From Terriglobia bacterium (GTDB lineage: Bacteria > Acidobacteriota > Terriglobia > Terriglobales > Acidobacteriaceae), in contig JAIQFD010000001.1 of NCBI GenBank assembly GCA_020073495.1, forward strand, positions 558,001 to 622,000: 64,000 nucleotides of DNA, given 5' to 3'. The notes below the pieces were generated by a model that was not told the DNA's origin, made no database searches, and saw nothing but the letters and a program-made list of their open reading frames with translations. The stretch's first letter is position 1; every line of letters starts with the position of its first letter. Of this stretch, positions 1 through 8,220 are shown one piece after another. The position numbers and the translations under genes were made by a program.

Positions 1-463
1 CGTCGGCAGCGCGTGTGGCGGCGCGGGCGCGGCGCTGCTTGGAGATCAGCAGCTCGCTCTTCGACTCCGCCTCGGCCATCTTCTGCTCCAGCTTGTTGAG
101 CGCCGACTTCAGGCTCTCGACCTGCGCGTGCTGGTCGGCGATCTGTTCGGTGAAACTGTCGGCCATCTGGGAGCAGCTCTTGTGGCGCTCGAGAGCGGCG
201 CGCGCCAGGTCGTCCTGCTTCTTGTCCACCGCCAGCTCGGCCTTGCGCATCCACTCGACCGCCTTCTCCTGCTGCTCTTTCTGGCGCTTCTCCAGAAGAT
301 GCTGGTCGGCGATGGAGATGGCCACCTGCGTCTTCACCTGGAGAAGCTGGTTCTGCATGTCGAGGATAACCTGCTTGATCATCTTCTCCGGGTCCTCTGC
401 CTTGTCGATCAGGTCGTTGAGGTTGGCCCGGACCAGGGTTGCGACTCGCTCCAGTAATGCCAT
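1..463 (-). CDS. pspA: PspA/IM30 family phage-shock protein (3' end outside window)
   Basis: The start codon is at 463 and the frame is open to the window edge, giving 154 N-terminal residues. The protein opens MALLERVATLVRANLNDLID, the amphipathic helix typical of PspA/Vipp1, followed by DPEKMIKQVILDMQNQL and a long charged coiled coil with regular Glu/Lys/Gln spacing. The family is known to bind stressed inner membrane from the cytoplasm as large oligomers and to protect it from proton leakage. It is the last gene visible in a minus-strand run after an XRE regulator, an NfeD-like protein, a flotillin and a small membrane protein, a context that fits membrane-stress defence. The family assignment is firm; the C-terminal part cannot be judged. 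Confidence 0.93.
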   Translation of the reverse strand, partial: MALLERVATLVRANLNDLIDKAEDPEKMIKQVILDMQNQLLQVKTQVAISIADQHLLEKRQKEQQEKAVEWMRKAELAVDKKQDDLARAALERHKSCSQMADSFTEQIADQHAQVESLKSALNKLEQKMAEAESKSELLISKQRRARAATRAAD

Positions 464-486
464 GATGACTACTCCTTCCTCAGCCT

Positions 487-514
487 CTAGCTGCTAGCTC
501 TTAGCTCCTAGCTT
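487..514. repeat. Heptanucleotide array A, four CTAGCTN-type units
   Basis: Four consecutive 7-bp units start at 487, 494, 501 and 508; the consensus is CTAGCTN, with one unit beginning TTAG. The TAG stop of the upstream 70-aa gene (494-496) lies inside the array, and the last codons of that gene are read from it. The same unit recurs at 48451-48478 and, inverted, at 48898-48932. Confidence 0.8.
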
Positions 515-706
515 TTCGTGATCGGCTCGCGGATCTTTTCCGTCTGAATCCCTGACCAGGTTGTTCATCGCGGCGGCCAGCACCAGGCCGACAACCGCGC
601 CAGCCGCCAGCCACATGGCGATGGACGCGCTGGTCAGGGCAAACGCGGCGCCAGCCCCGATCACTACCGCTGCCGCCACACTCGCGTGTTTGTGATTGCG
701 TTGCAT
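494..706 (-). CDS. Small two-helix membrane protein, unknown function
   Basis: 70 residues. After a basic N-terminus with several His and Asn residues come two adjacent hydrophobic stretches (about residues 9-27 and 30-48) and then a charged tail. No domain is recognised. It lies between the flotillin gene and pspA on the same strand with short gaps, so it is probably part of that operon and may be a membrane partner of one of them (inference). Its C-terminal residues LGAKS and its stop codon are encoded by heptanucleotide array A, so the tail may have been altered when the array arose. Confidence 0.7.
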   Translation of the reverse strand: MQRNHKHASVAAAVVIGAGAAFALTSASIAMWLAAGAVVGLVLAAAMNNLVRDSDGKDPRADHEKLGAKS

Positions 707-757
707 CTCTTCACTCCCGAAGCGGGCGGCCGAGGTCGGCCGCCGTACGGAATCGCG

Positions 758-2212
758 CTACTTCCCTGCACCCTTGGCCGGGGCTGACGCCGTGTCGTCG
801 CCCGGCTTGGGGGCCTTGTCTCCGATCAGACGGATCTTCGACATCAGGTCCGTCATCTTCATGCCGCTCAGCGCCTCGAATAGCGCGGGCACCTGCGCGG
901 CCATCTGGGTCACGTCGCCGGTGATCTTGTGCACGCCGGCGCTGGAACCGTTGCCGGTGGAGACGATCGTGATCTTGTCCACCTTCGACAGCGGCTCCGA
1001 CAGCGCGCGCACCACTTCGGGCAGGCTGGAGAAAAGCTTGTCCACGACCGCGGCCTGGTTGTACTCCTGGAAAGCGGCGGCCTTGACGTTCATGGCGCGA
1101 GCTTCGGCATCCCCCTTCTTGAAGATGATGTCGGCTTCCGCTTCGCCCTGCTGCCGGATGGACGACGCCTTGCCTTCTGCCTCGGTCGTCAGGCGCATGC
1201 GCTCGGCTTCGGCGAGGGTGGAGATGCGCTGCTTCTCGATCTCCGCCTGCTTGAGCACGGTGGCGATGAGCTCTTTCTCGACGCGCAGGATCTCGGCCTC
1301 CTGCACCTTGACCTGCTGCTCCTTCTCGATCTGCTGCACCTTCACCTGCTCGGCGGTGAGTTGCTGCTGCATGATCTGGGTCTGGATCTCGTAGGACTTG
1401 TCGGCCTGGGCCTGCTGGCGCTTGGTGGTTTCCAGGTACTGGGCTTTCTTGACCTCCAGGTCGCGGGTGGATTCGGCCTGTTTGGCTTGCGACAGGGTCT
1501 CGGCCAACACGCGCTCCTGGTCGGCCTGGGCGCGGGCGACCGCGGCTTCGCGCTGCGCCACCGCGCGCTTGATGGCAGTGTCGCGCTCGGCTTCGGCCGT
1601 GGCCACGTCGGCGTCGCGCTTGATGCGGGCGACGTCCGGCCGGCCCATGTTGGCGATGTAATCGTTCTTGTCCTTCACCTCCTTGATGGTGAATGAGACC
1701 ACCGCCAGGCCCATCTTGTTCATGTCGTCGGCGCAGGTGGAACGCATGCGGTCGGCGACCATCTCCGGCTGCTTCACGATCTCTTCCACCGTGAGCTGGC
1801 CGATGATGCCGCGCAGGTGGCCTTCCATCACCAGGCGGATCAGCCCTTCCCGCTGCGGCGGGGTCTTGGTCAGGAACTGCTCGGCGGCAGTGCGGATGGA
1901 CTCAGGATCCGATTTCACCTTGATCTGGGCCACCGCTTCGACCATCACTGCGACGCCCTGCTTGGTGTAGAGGTCCTGCTGGGGGGCGACGTCGAACGAC
2001 ATCAGCTCCAGCGAAAGGTCCTGCCCGGTTTCGACCAAGGGCCAGACGATCGTGCCGCCGCCCTTGACGATGCGTGTGCCGCGGAAGCCGGTGACCACCA
2101 GCGCGCGATTCGGCCCCACGATACGGTACAGCCGCGTCAGAACGGTCATCAGGAAGATCACCACCGCTACTGCCAGGCCGGAGATGACCCACACATTGAG
2201 TAAACCCTGCAT
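758..2212 (-). CDS. Flotillin / SPFH-domain membrane scaffold protein
   Basis: 484 aa. One N-terminal membrane segment (about residues 8-28) is followed by an SPFH/band-7 domain (roughly 40-210) and a long Ala/Glu/Gln/Lys coiled coil (about 210-390) with AEAEA/KAEQ-like repeats, the flotillin (YuaG/FloT, YqiK) arrangement. A strong AGGAGG site overlaps the stop of the upstream NfeD-like gene and precedes the ATG. Flotillins are known to oligomerise in fluid membrane microdomains and influence assembly of membrane complexes. The adjacent NfeD-like gene is the usual partner in bacterial genomes, as in the YuaF-YuaG pair of Bacillus. The pspA gene two genes downstream supports a role in membrane integrity. 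Confidence 0.93.
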   Translation of the reverse strand: MQGLLNVWVISGLAVAVVIFLMTVLTRLYRIVGPNRALVVTGFRGTRIVKGGGTIVWPLVETGQDLSLELMSFDVAPQQDLYTKQGVAVMVEAVAQIKVKSDPESIRTAAEQFLTKTPPQREGLIRLVMEGHLRGIIGQLTVEEIVKQPEMVADRMRSTCADDMNKMGLAVVSFTIKEVKDKNDYIANMGRPDVARIKRDADVATAEAERDTAIKRAVAQREAAVARAQADQERVLAETLSQAKQAESTRDLEVKKAQYLETTKRQQAQADKSYEIQTQIMQQQLTAEQVKVQQIEKEQQVKVQEAEILRVEKELIATVLKQAEIEKQRISTLAEAERMRLTTEAEGKASSIRQQGEAEADIIFKKGDAEARAMNVKAAAFQEYNQAAVVDKLFSSLPEVVRALSEPLSKVDKITIVSTGNGSSAGVHKITGDVTQMAAQVPALFEALSGMKMTDLMSKIRLIGDKAPKPGDDTASAPAKGAGK

Positions 2213-2220
2213 AACGCCTC

Positions 2221-2916
2221 CTAGAAATCAGAACTCGACTTACTTTTCGCTTCTGTATCCGTGACCCCAGCGTCCTGCGCCATCTCGTCCCAGCGGCGCA
2301 CGGACGCGATCCCTTTGGAGTAACCCGTGATCACAACCTCAGTGCCCTTCTCGATCGCGTTGCCGTCCTCGCTGCGGGCGCCGCAAGTCTGGCGGGTGCC
2401 CTCCAGCGAATACACGATCTCTCCGGTGCCTCCGGCGCGGATGCCGCTGGTGACGTTGGCCAGCAGCCCGATGACGTCGTAGTCGGAATCGTGCAAGGTG
2501 TAATCGCCGCGCATCAGCACCTTGGCCAGAAACAGGAACACGACCATCGCGCCGGTGACGCCCGACAGCAGCGACAGGCCCAGGGCCATCACCGCCCAGA
2601 CGTGCCAGACGGTGGTGAGCAGATATCCCGCGCCACCGAACCAGGCGAGGAAGGCCATCATGCTGGAGAAGTTGAAGGGCGATATTCCGCCGGATTCGGC
2701 GTGTAGGCCGGCGCCGGCGGGCCCCGCGCCACCGTCCATGTGGATGTGGGGCAGGTGCAGGTGCCCGTGGTCGAGGTGGGGCAGGTGGATGTGGATGTGG
2801 TGGTGTCCCAACCCGGGCAGGTGCAGGTTCAGCGCTCCCGCCAGGAACGACAGCAGGCTGAGCGTGAAACCGACGATGAAACAGATGAGATAAAAGTTCG
2901 ACCACGTCATGGCCAT
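2221..2916 (-). CDS. NfeD/YuaF-like membrane protein with His-rich loop
   Basis: 231 aa from the ATG at 2916; an ATG at 2910 is an alternative. A membrane helix (about residues 7-29) is followed by a loop with about 12 His in 28 residues (32-59), two further helices (about 73-125) and a C-terminal soluble domain with the NfeD signature NVTSGIRAGGTGEIVYS ... RSEDGNAIEKGTEV, an OB-like fold. The start overlaps the TGA of the regulator gene (TGATG), implying translational coupling, and GGAAGG lies 6 nt upstream. NfeD proteins are known partners of SPFH proteins, and the flotillin gene follows after 8 bp. By topology the His-rich loop should face the periplasm, where it could bind metal; this is inference and is unusual for the family. 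Confidence 0.85.
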   Translation of the reverse strand: MAMTWSNFYLICFIVGFTLSLLSFLAGALNLHLPGLGHHHIHIHLPHLDHGHLHLPHIHMDGGAGPAGAGLHAESGGISPFNFSSMMAFLAWFGGAGYLLTTVWHVWAVMALGLSLLSGVTGAMVVFLFLAKVLMRGDYTLHDSDYDVIGLLANVTSGIRAGGTGEIVYSLEGTRQTCGARSEDGNAIEKGTEVVITGYSKGIASVRRWDEMAQDAGVTDTEAKSKSSSDF

Positions 2917-3422
2917 CACTTCCCTTCCACAACCGGCCTGGCGCCGGGGCGCAGCACTTCGAGCAGCCGCTCGGCCAGCCCGGGGTTCTCCAGGATCTCT
3001 TTCATCAGCAGGAGGCACTGGCGCGAGTCCGCGTGCTTGGCGATATCCAGCAGCGCCTCGCAGACCTCGGGATCGCGGCGGAAGCGTTCGGCGCCGCTGA
3101 TCAGCCAGAGGTCGAGCCTGTCCTCGACCGTGCGCAGCTCCGAGATCAGTTCCGCGTGGTAGCCCTCCGGATCCTCGACCAGGTAGCCGGGGTGAACCTT
3201 GAAGAACTTCGCCAGCAACAGGCGCGTCTTGTTGGTCAGGTGCGGTCGCGCGCCGCTCTCGATCTGCGAGAGATAGGACTGGCTGAGGTCCGCCTTCAGC
3301 TCCTTCTTGATGGCGCGGACGATCTCCTGCTGGGTCATCTCGCGATCCAGGCCGCGGACCGTGCCCTCGATCTTGCGCAGCCAGCGGATTTTCTCTCCCA
3401 ACGTCATATTGCGATTTGCCAT
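2916..3422 (-). CDS. XRE-family HTH transcriptional regulator
   Basis: 168 aa if started at 3422. Residues about 5-70 are a Cro/CI-type helix-turn-helix: LGEKIRWLRK, then MTQQEIVRAIK and LSQSYLSQIESGARP. The remainder is helical and charged with no recognised sensor. It heads the operon with nfeD-like, flotillin, small membrane protein and pspA genes, so it probably controls them. A sigma70-like promoter ends directly at the ATG at 3422, so the transcript may instead begin inside the frame and use the ATG at 3407 (MTLGEKIRW), which would shorten the protein by 5 residues. CATATTGC repeats over the promoter suggest autoregulation (inference). Confidence 0.88.
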   Translation of the reverse strand: MANRNMTLGEKIRWLRKIEGTVRGLDREMTQQEIVRAIKKELKADLSQSYLSQIESGARPHLTNKTRLLLAKFFKVHPGYLVEDPEGYHAELISELRTVEDRLDLWLISGAERFRRDPEVCEALLDIAKHADSRQCLLLMKEILENPGLAERLLEVLRPGARPVVEGK

Positions 3423-3450
3423 ATTACAATTGCAATATGCAATATGTCAA
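3405..3450 (-). promoter_or_regulatory. Promoter with overlapping ATATTGC repeats, likely autoregulatory operator
   Basis: Read on the minus strand, TTGACA (3450-3445) and TGTAAT (3428-3423) are separated by 16 bp. The spacer holds two tandem copies of ATATTGC, and inverted copies (GCAATATG and a close variant) follow at 3405-3412. The hexamers match sigma70 consensus well. The repeats lie where a repressor would block RNA polymerase, and the first gene encodes an XRE regulator. Confidence 0.6.
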
Positions 3451-3517
3451 GCGAAACATCTGCCTGATTTTTCAATCGCTTAGCGTTGGTTGTGCAAATC
3501 GAGGTCCGCCGAGGTGG

Positions 3518-4384
3518 TCAGAGGCCAGCTTCGATGCGGGAGCGGGGATCCATGAGATCGCGCAGTGCGTCGCCGATGAAATTGAACGAGAGCACGGCGA
3601 GCATCACGGCACCAGCGGGAAACAGCACGAGGTGCGGCGCGTCGAAGAGGTGGGAGCGGCCGTCGTTGAGCATAGAGCCCCAACTGGCGATAGGCGGCGG
3701 AACGCCCAGGCCAAGGAAGCTCATGGTGGCTTCGGCGAGGACGGCGCCGGCCATCCCGATGGCGGCTTGCACGATCACCGGCTGGATGATGTTGGGCAGG
3801 ATGTGACGGCTGACGATGCGCCAGTCGCTCGCGCCAAGGGCGCGCGCGGCTTCGATGAATTCCCTCTCCTTCACCGCCAGCACCTGAGCGCGGACCAGGC
3901 GCGCGTAGCCCACCCACCCGCCGATGGAGAGCGCGAGGATGAGGTTGAATACTCCCGGCCCCAGGAAGGCGACGAAGGCGATGGCCAGCAGGATGCCGGG
4001 AAACGACAGGAACGCGTTCATCACCACGACATTGAAGAAGCGGTCCACCTTGCCGCCGTAGTATCCGGCGATGGAACCGAAGACGAGGCCGAGGGAGAGC
4101 GAAGCGACCACCACGCTGGAACCGACCAGCATGGAGATGCGCGCGCCGTAGATGACGCGGGAGAGGATGTCGCGGCCCAGCTCGTCGGTGCCGAACCAGT
4201 GGGCGTCGGAGGGCGGCTGGAGGCGCACGAGCAGGTCGATGAAAGCGGGATCGCGCGGCGCGATCCAGGGCGCGAAAATCGCGCAGATGACGAAAAGCAC
4301 GACCAGGAAGACGCCCAGGGCGGCGAGCGGATTGTGGCGCGCGGCGCGCGTGGCGGTCTGCATCGAGGTGGCGGCGGCGGCCAT
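3518..4384 (-). CDS. Peptide/nickel-type ABC transporter permease, DppC-like
   Basis: 288 aa. The start at 4384 overlaps the stop of the dppB-like gene (TAATG). It has a cytoplasmic N-terminus and first helix (PLAALGVFLVVLFVICAIFA), the DppC-type APWIAPRDPAF segment and FGTDELGRDILSRVIYGARI, which is diagnostic of the DppC/OppC group, then five further helices. The EAA loop EAARALGASDWRIVSRHILPN, which contacts the ATPase, is intact. With the upstream permease it forms the membrane channel of a dipeptide/oligopeptide importer. No substrate-binding protein or ATPase gene lies next to it, so the substrate is unknown and those parts must be encoded elsewhere. Confidence 0.92.
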   Translation of the reverse strand: MAAAATSMQTATRAARHNPLAALGVFLVVLFVICAIFAPWIAPRDPAFIDLLVRLQPPSDAHWFGTDELGRDILSRVIYGARISMLVGSSVVVASLSLGLVFGSIAGYYGGKVDRFFNVVVMNAFLSFPGILLAIAFVAFLGPGVFNLILALSIGGWVGYARLVRAQVLAVKEREFIEAARALGASDWRIVSRHILPNIIQPVIVQAAIGMAGAVLAEATMSFLGLGVPPPIASWGSMLNDGRSHLFDAPHLVLFPAGAVMLAVLSFNFIGDALRDLMDPRSRIEAGL

Positions 4385-5301
4385 TATTGCCGGATCCTCG
4401 GGTTGGCGACGGAGTAGAGCAGGTCGGTGAGGAAGTTGACGGCGACGTAGGTGAGGCCGATGGCGAGGATGCAGCCCTGTACGAGGTAGTAATCGCGATT
4501 GGAGATGGCCTGGATGGTGAGGCGCCCGATACCGGGCCAGGAAAAGATGGTCTCGGTGACAATGGCGCCGGCGAGCAGCGCGCCGAACTGCAGTCCGACC
4601 ACGGTGAGCACGGGGACCAGGGCGTTGCGCAACGCGTGCTTGTAGACGACGGTGCGTTCTGGCAGTCCCTTGGCGCGTGCGGTGCGGACGTAGTCCTGGC
4701 CCAGCTCTTCCAACATGGAGGTTCGCACCATGCGGGTCAGGATGGCGGCGAGCGCGCCCCCCATGGTGACGGCGGGCAGGATGAGGTGCATCCAGGTGCC
4801 GGAGCCGGAGACCGGCAGCAGCCCGAGGTAGATGGAGAAAAGCAGGATGAGGACCGGGCCGAGGGCAAAATTGGGGAACGAGAGGCCGAGCAAGCTGACG
4901 AAACTGAGCAGGCGGTCGTCCCAGCGGTTTCGCCGTCGCGCCGAGTGGACCCCGGCGGGGACGGAGAGCGCGAGCGCGACCAGCAGCGCGGCGACAGTCA
5001 GCATCACGGTAAAGGGATAGCGCTGAACGATGATGCTGGCCACGCTCTGGTTGAAGCGGATGGACTGCCCAAGATCGCCGCGCAGCACGCCTTGCCAGTA
5101 ATTCAGGTACTGGCGGCCGATGGGAACGTCGAGTCCATAGGCGTGGCGGGCGGCGGCGACGTCGGCGCTGGCCGCTCCTTCGCCCAGCATCTGCTGGATG
5201 GGGTCGCCCGGAACCATGTGGATGAGCAGGAAAACGACCGAAACCACGAGCCAGATGACCGGGATGGTGTAGAGCAACCGGGTTGTGAAGTAGCGGAACA
5301 T
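4384..5301 (-). CDS. Peptide/nickel-type ABC transporter permease, DppB-like
   Basis: 305 aa. It begins MFRYFTTRLLYTIPVIWLVV, the DppB first helix, followed by FLLIHMVPGDP, a hallmark of DppB/OppB. A periplasmic segment and five more helices follow, with the EAA motif YVRTARAKGLPERTVVYKHA. It pairs with the translationally coupled DppC-like permease. The expected extracytoplasmic binding protein and ATPases are missing from both flanks, so this is an orphan permease pair. The upstream CNNM-type gene on the same strand is 32 bp away and may be cotranscribed. Confidence 0.92.
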   Translation of the reverse strand: MFRYFTTRLLYTIPVIWLVVSVVFLLIHMVPGDPIQQMLGEGAASADVAAARHAYGLDVPIGRQYLNYWQGVLRGDLGQSIRFNQSVASIIVQRYPFTVMLTVAALLVALALSVPAGVHSARRRNRWDDRLLSFVSLLGLSFPNFALGPVLILLFSIYLGLLPVSGSGTWMHLILPAVTMGGALAAILTRMVRTSMLEELGQDYVRTARAKGLPERTVVYKHALRNALVPVLTVVGLQFGALLAGAIVTETIFSWPGIGRLTIQAISNRDYYLVQGCILAIGLTYVAVNFLTDLLYSVANPRIRQ

Positions 5302-5333
5302 CGAGGGTCAGGTTGTTGGCCCGACATCGTACT

Positions 5334-6704
5334 TCAATCCGACTTTTTCGCCATGGTACCGACCACCGCCGTTTCCACCGGTTCAATCTTGACCGCGGCC
5401 ACCCGGCGTCCGTCCATGTTGAGCACGGTGAAGCGGCGGCCCTGGTAGTCGAACTGTTCCCCGCCCCGGGGGATCTTCTGCAAGCGCGAGAGCACGAAGC
5501 CTCCGAGGGTCTCGAAACCCTGGTCGCGGGGCAGCTCGAGGTGGTACTGAAGATCGAGATCGCGGATGTTCTGCGAGCCCTCGAGCACGACGGGCGCCTT
5601 GCCGATCAGCGCCGGGGGCTCGCGCAGGGCGTCGAATTCGTCTTCGATCTCGCCCACGATCTGCTCCAGCACGTCTTCGACGGAAACCACGCCGGCGGTG
5701 GAGCCGAATTCGTCCACCACCACGGCGAGATGGCGGCGGTGGCGCTTGAAGTCCACCAGCAGGTCGGAGATGGGCTTGGTCTCGGGGATGACCAGCACGT
5801 CGTGCATGATGTGGCGCAGTTGGGTGGAGCCGCGCAGCACCTCGGGCAGGCCGCCGGCGGTCATGGAGGCGTACATCAGGCGCATGAGGTCCTTGGCGTA
5901 AAGCACGCCGACGATGTGCTCCGGTCCCAGTTGCGGGTCGTACACCGGGATACGCGAGTATTGCTGCTCGACCACGCGACGCGCGGCCTCCTCGACCGGC
6001 ATCTCGGCGGACAAGGAGAAGATCGCGACGCGTGGCACCATGATCTCGCGCACGGTTGTGTTTCCCAGCTCCAGGGCGCGATGGACCATGTCTTCCTGCA
6101 CCTTGGGGAGGAGGCCGATGCGGCGGCTGGCAGTGACCATCAGCTTCAGCTCGTCCGGAGAGTGGACACTGCCTTCGCCGAGTTGGTGGGTGCCGAACGC
6201 GCCCAGCACCAGCGAGGCGGACTTACTCATAAAGCGCAGGAAAGGGCGGCCCAGAGTGACGAAGATGTCCATGGGGCCGGCCACGGCCAGGGCCACGCGG
6301 TCGGCGCGCTGCAGCGCGAGGGTCTTGGGGACCACTTCGCCCAGGATCACCACCACGTAGGTGATCAGCACGAAGCCGAAGGCGATCCCGATGCCGTGGG
6401 CGTAGACCTTGACGTGGGGGACATGGGAGAACGCCCGCATCAGCAGATCGGCCACCGTAGCTTCTCCGATCCAGCCCAAACCGAGGCTGGCCAGAGTCAC
6501 CCCTAGCTGCACGGCGGCGAGAAGCTCGTCGAGGTTCTGGTGCAGCTTCAGGACGGTGCGGGCGCCGATACGCTTCTCGGCAATGAGCTGCTGGAGGCGG
6601 GTGTCGCGGATGCTGACCAGGGCGAATTCGGCCGCGACAAAGAAGGCGTTCGCAGCCACGAGCAGGATAACGGCCGCCAGCCGCATCAGGACGATGGACA
6701 CCAT
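5334..6704 (-). CDS. CNNM/CorC (HlyC) family transporter-associated protein
   Basis: 456 aa. An N-terminal DUF21 (CNNM) membrane domain (about residues 1-200) includes LLVAANAFFVAAEFALVSIR and LGVTLASLGLGWIGEATVA. Two CBS domains (about 215-340; REIMVPRVAIFSL, YSRIPVYDP, GVLYAKDLMR) and a CorC/HlyC C-terminal domain (about 355-440; LGGFVLSRLQKIPRGGEQF) follow. Relatives are linked to magnesium/cobalt homeostasis, with CBS domains binding adenine nucleotides; some are annotated as hemolysins although that activity is doubtful. All domains look complete. The divergent region 6705-6908 separates it from the HlyD-type adaptor. Confidence 0.9.
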   Translation of the reverse strand: MVSIVLMRLAAVILLVAANAFFVAAEFALVSIRDTRLQQLIAEKRIGARTVLKLHQNLDELLAAVQLGVTLASLGLGWIGEATVADLLMRAFSHVPHVKVYAHGIGIAFGFVLITYVVVILGEVVPKTLALQRADRVALAVAGPMDIFVTLGRPFLRFMSKSASLVLGAFGTHQLGEGSVHSPDELKLMVTASRRIGLLPKVQEDMVHRALELGNTTVREIMVPRVAIFSLSAEMPVEEAARRVVEQQYSRIPVYDPQLGPEHIVGVLYAKDLMRLMYASMTAGGLPEVLRGSTQLRHIMHDVLVIPETKPISDLLVDFKRHRRHLAVVVDEFGSTAGVVSVEDVLEQIVGEIEDEFDALREPPALIGKAPVVLEGSQNIRDLDLQYHLELPRDQGFETLGGFVLSRLQKIPRGGEQFDYQGRRFTVLNMDGRRVAAVKIEPVETAVVGTMAKKSD

Positions 6705-6908
6705 AAAGTCCGAATTGTACTCAAAACCGGGTCCCTGCCGCCCTGGAGCAGCTCCAGAAAGGCGGTCCGGGACCTGGATTGCTCACTTTTTCGCAGCTTG
6801 GGTGTCTAATCCGAGAACGAAAAGAATCTCGCAGAATGCGGAACTAAGACACAGGTGGGGCCGTATCAGACAGCAGGAGCAGGGCAGCCTGCTTGCAGGG
6901 AGGCAGCA

Positions 6909-8117
6909 GTGGCGAACGGAAACGGGAAAAACAAGCGGAAACGCTTTTTTTTGACCCTCGGCTCGATCGGAGCGGTGGTCATCATCGTGTTGGTCGTGGT
7001 CGGGGCCACGCGCGGTGGCACCAAGATCGACCCCTCGAAACTGGCCAAGGTGGAGAAGGGTGACCTGGCCAAGAGCGTGGTCGCCACCGGCAAGATCGAG
7101 CCCATCACGAAGGTCGAAATCAAGTCCAAGGCCAGCGGCATCGTGAAGAAGCTGCTGGTGGAAGCCGGGGACCGGGTGAAGGCCGGCCAGGTGCTGGCAG
7201 AACTCGATAAAGAAGAGATCGAGGCCCAGGTGAAGCAGTCGGCAGCGTCGCTGGAGGCGGCGCTCTCCAACGAGCACGCCGCCGAAGCCGATCTGGAGCG
7301 CGCCAAGGTGGACGCCGAAGGTCCAGACGTGCCCCTGTTGCTCCGCGCGTATGAGCGCGCCCAGCACATGGCCAAGGAAGGCGTGGTTTCGCAGGCCAAC
7401 CTGGACGACGCGCAAAAGGCTTACCAACTGGCGGTCAACAGGCAGGACATGGCCAAGGCGCAGCTGGTGGTGGGCAAGGCCAAGCTGGCGCAGGCCAGGG
7501 CCCAGGTGTTGCAGGCCAAGGCCACGCTGGACCAGCTCAGGGAGCAACTCAATTACACCACCATCGTCGCTCCCATCGACGGCATCATCCTTTCGCGTGA
7601 TGTGGAGATGGGTGACGCGGTCAGCTCCATCCTGGTGCTGGGTTCCTCGGCCACGCTGGTGATGACCATCGGCGACACCCACGAGGTGTACGTCAAGGGC
7701 AAGGTGGACGAGAGCGATATCGGCAAGGTGTATCTGGGCCAGGCGGCGCGCATCAAGGTGGAATCCTTCAAGGACAAGAGCTTCACCGGCAAGGTCACGA
7801 AGATCTCGCCCATGGGTGTGGAGAAGGACAACGTGACCACCTTCGAAGTGCGGGTGTCGATCGACAACCCGGGCGGCGAGCTGAAGGCCGCCATGACCGC
7901 CAACGCCGAGATCATCCTGGAAGAACACAAGAACGTGCTGATGATCCCCGAGGGCGCCATCATCTACGACAAGGAGAAGAAGGCATCGGTCGAGGTGCCG
8001 GTCAGCAACGGCAAGGACGGCAAGAACAAGGTGGCGATCAACATCGGCATCTCCAATGGGGCCAAGACCGAGGTGCTCAGCGGCCTGAAGGAAGGCGAGC
8101 AGGTGGTGCTGCAATAG
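6909..8117 (+). CDS. HlyD/MacA-type periplasmic adaptor (membrane fusion) protein
   Basis: 402 aa from a GTG at 6909, chosen because GGGAGG lies 5 nt upstream and because residues then begin as a basic cytoplasmic tail followed by a single membrane helix (about 14-33). A biotinyl-lipoyl-like half (IEPITKVEIKSKASGIVKKL), an alpha-helical hairpin (about 100-205), a second lipoyl half (YTTIVAPIDGIILSRDVEMG) and a beta-barrel region follow, the standard adaptor order. Such proteins link an inner-membrane ABC or RND pump to an outer-membrane channel. No pump gene is adjacent, and a strong terminator lies 40 bp downstream, so it is a single-gene unit whose partner is unknown. Confidence 0.9.
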   Translation: MANGNGKNKRKRFFLTLGSIGAVVIIVLVVVGATRGGTKIDPSKLAKVEKGDLAKSVVATGKIEPITKVEIKSKASGIVKKLLVEAGDRVKAGQVLAELDKEEIEAQVKQSAASLEAALSNEHAAEADLERAKVDAEGPDVPLLLRAYERAQHMAKEGVVSQANLDDAQKAYQLAVNRQDMAKAQLVVGKAKLAQARAQVLQAKATLDQLREQLNYTTIVAPIDGIILSRDVEMGDAVSSILVLGSSATLVMTIGDTHEVYVKGKVDESDIGKVYLGQAARIKVESFKDKSFTGKVTKISPMGVEKDNVTTFEVRVSIDNPGGELKAAMTANAEIILEEHKNVLMIPEGAIIYDKEKKASVEVPVSNGKDGKNKVAINIGISNGAKTEVLSGLKEGEQVVLQ

Positions 8118-8155
8118 TTCGTGCCCGCAAACGCCTCCCTGTTGCGGGTTCCGGA

Positions 8156-8186
8156 AGGCACGAGCAGCCCGGCTCGTGCCTTTTTC
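8156..8186 (+). terminator. Rho-independent terminator after the HlyD-type gene
   Basis: A perfect 10-bp stem AGGCACGAGC / GCTCGTGCCT (8156-8165 and 8172-8181) with a 6-nt loop is followed directly by a T tract (8181-8185). It separates the adaptor gene from the DUF4097 gene. Confidence 0.88.
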
Positions 8187-8220
8187 TCTAGCGGCCGACC
8201 GGGCAATCAAGAGGCGAACG

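Noticed and set aside
487-514. Heptamer arrays considered as CRISPR repeats
   Set aside because: Units are 7 bp with no spacers and there are no cas genes.
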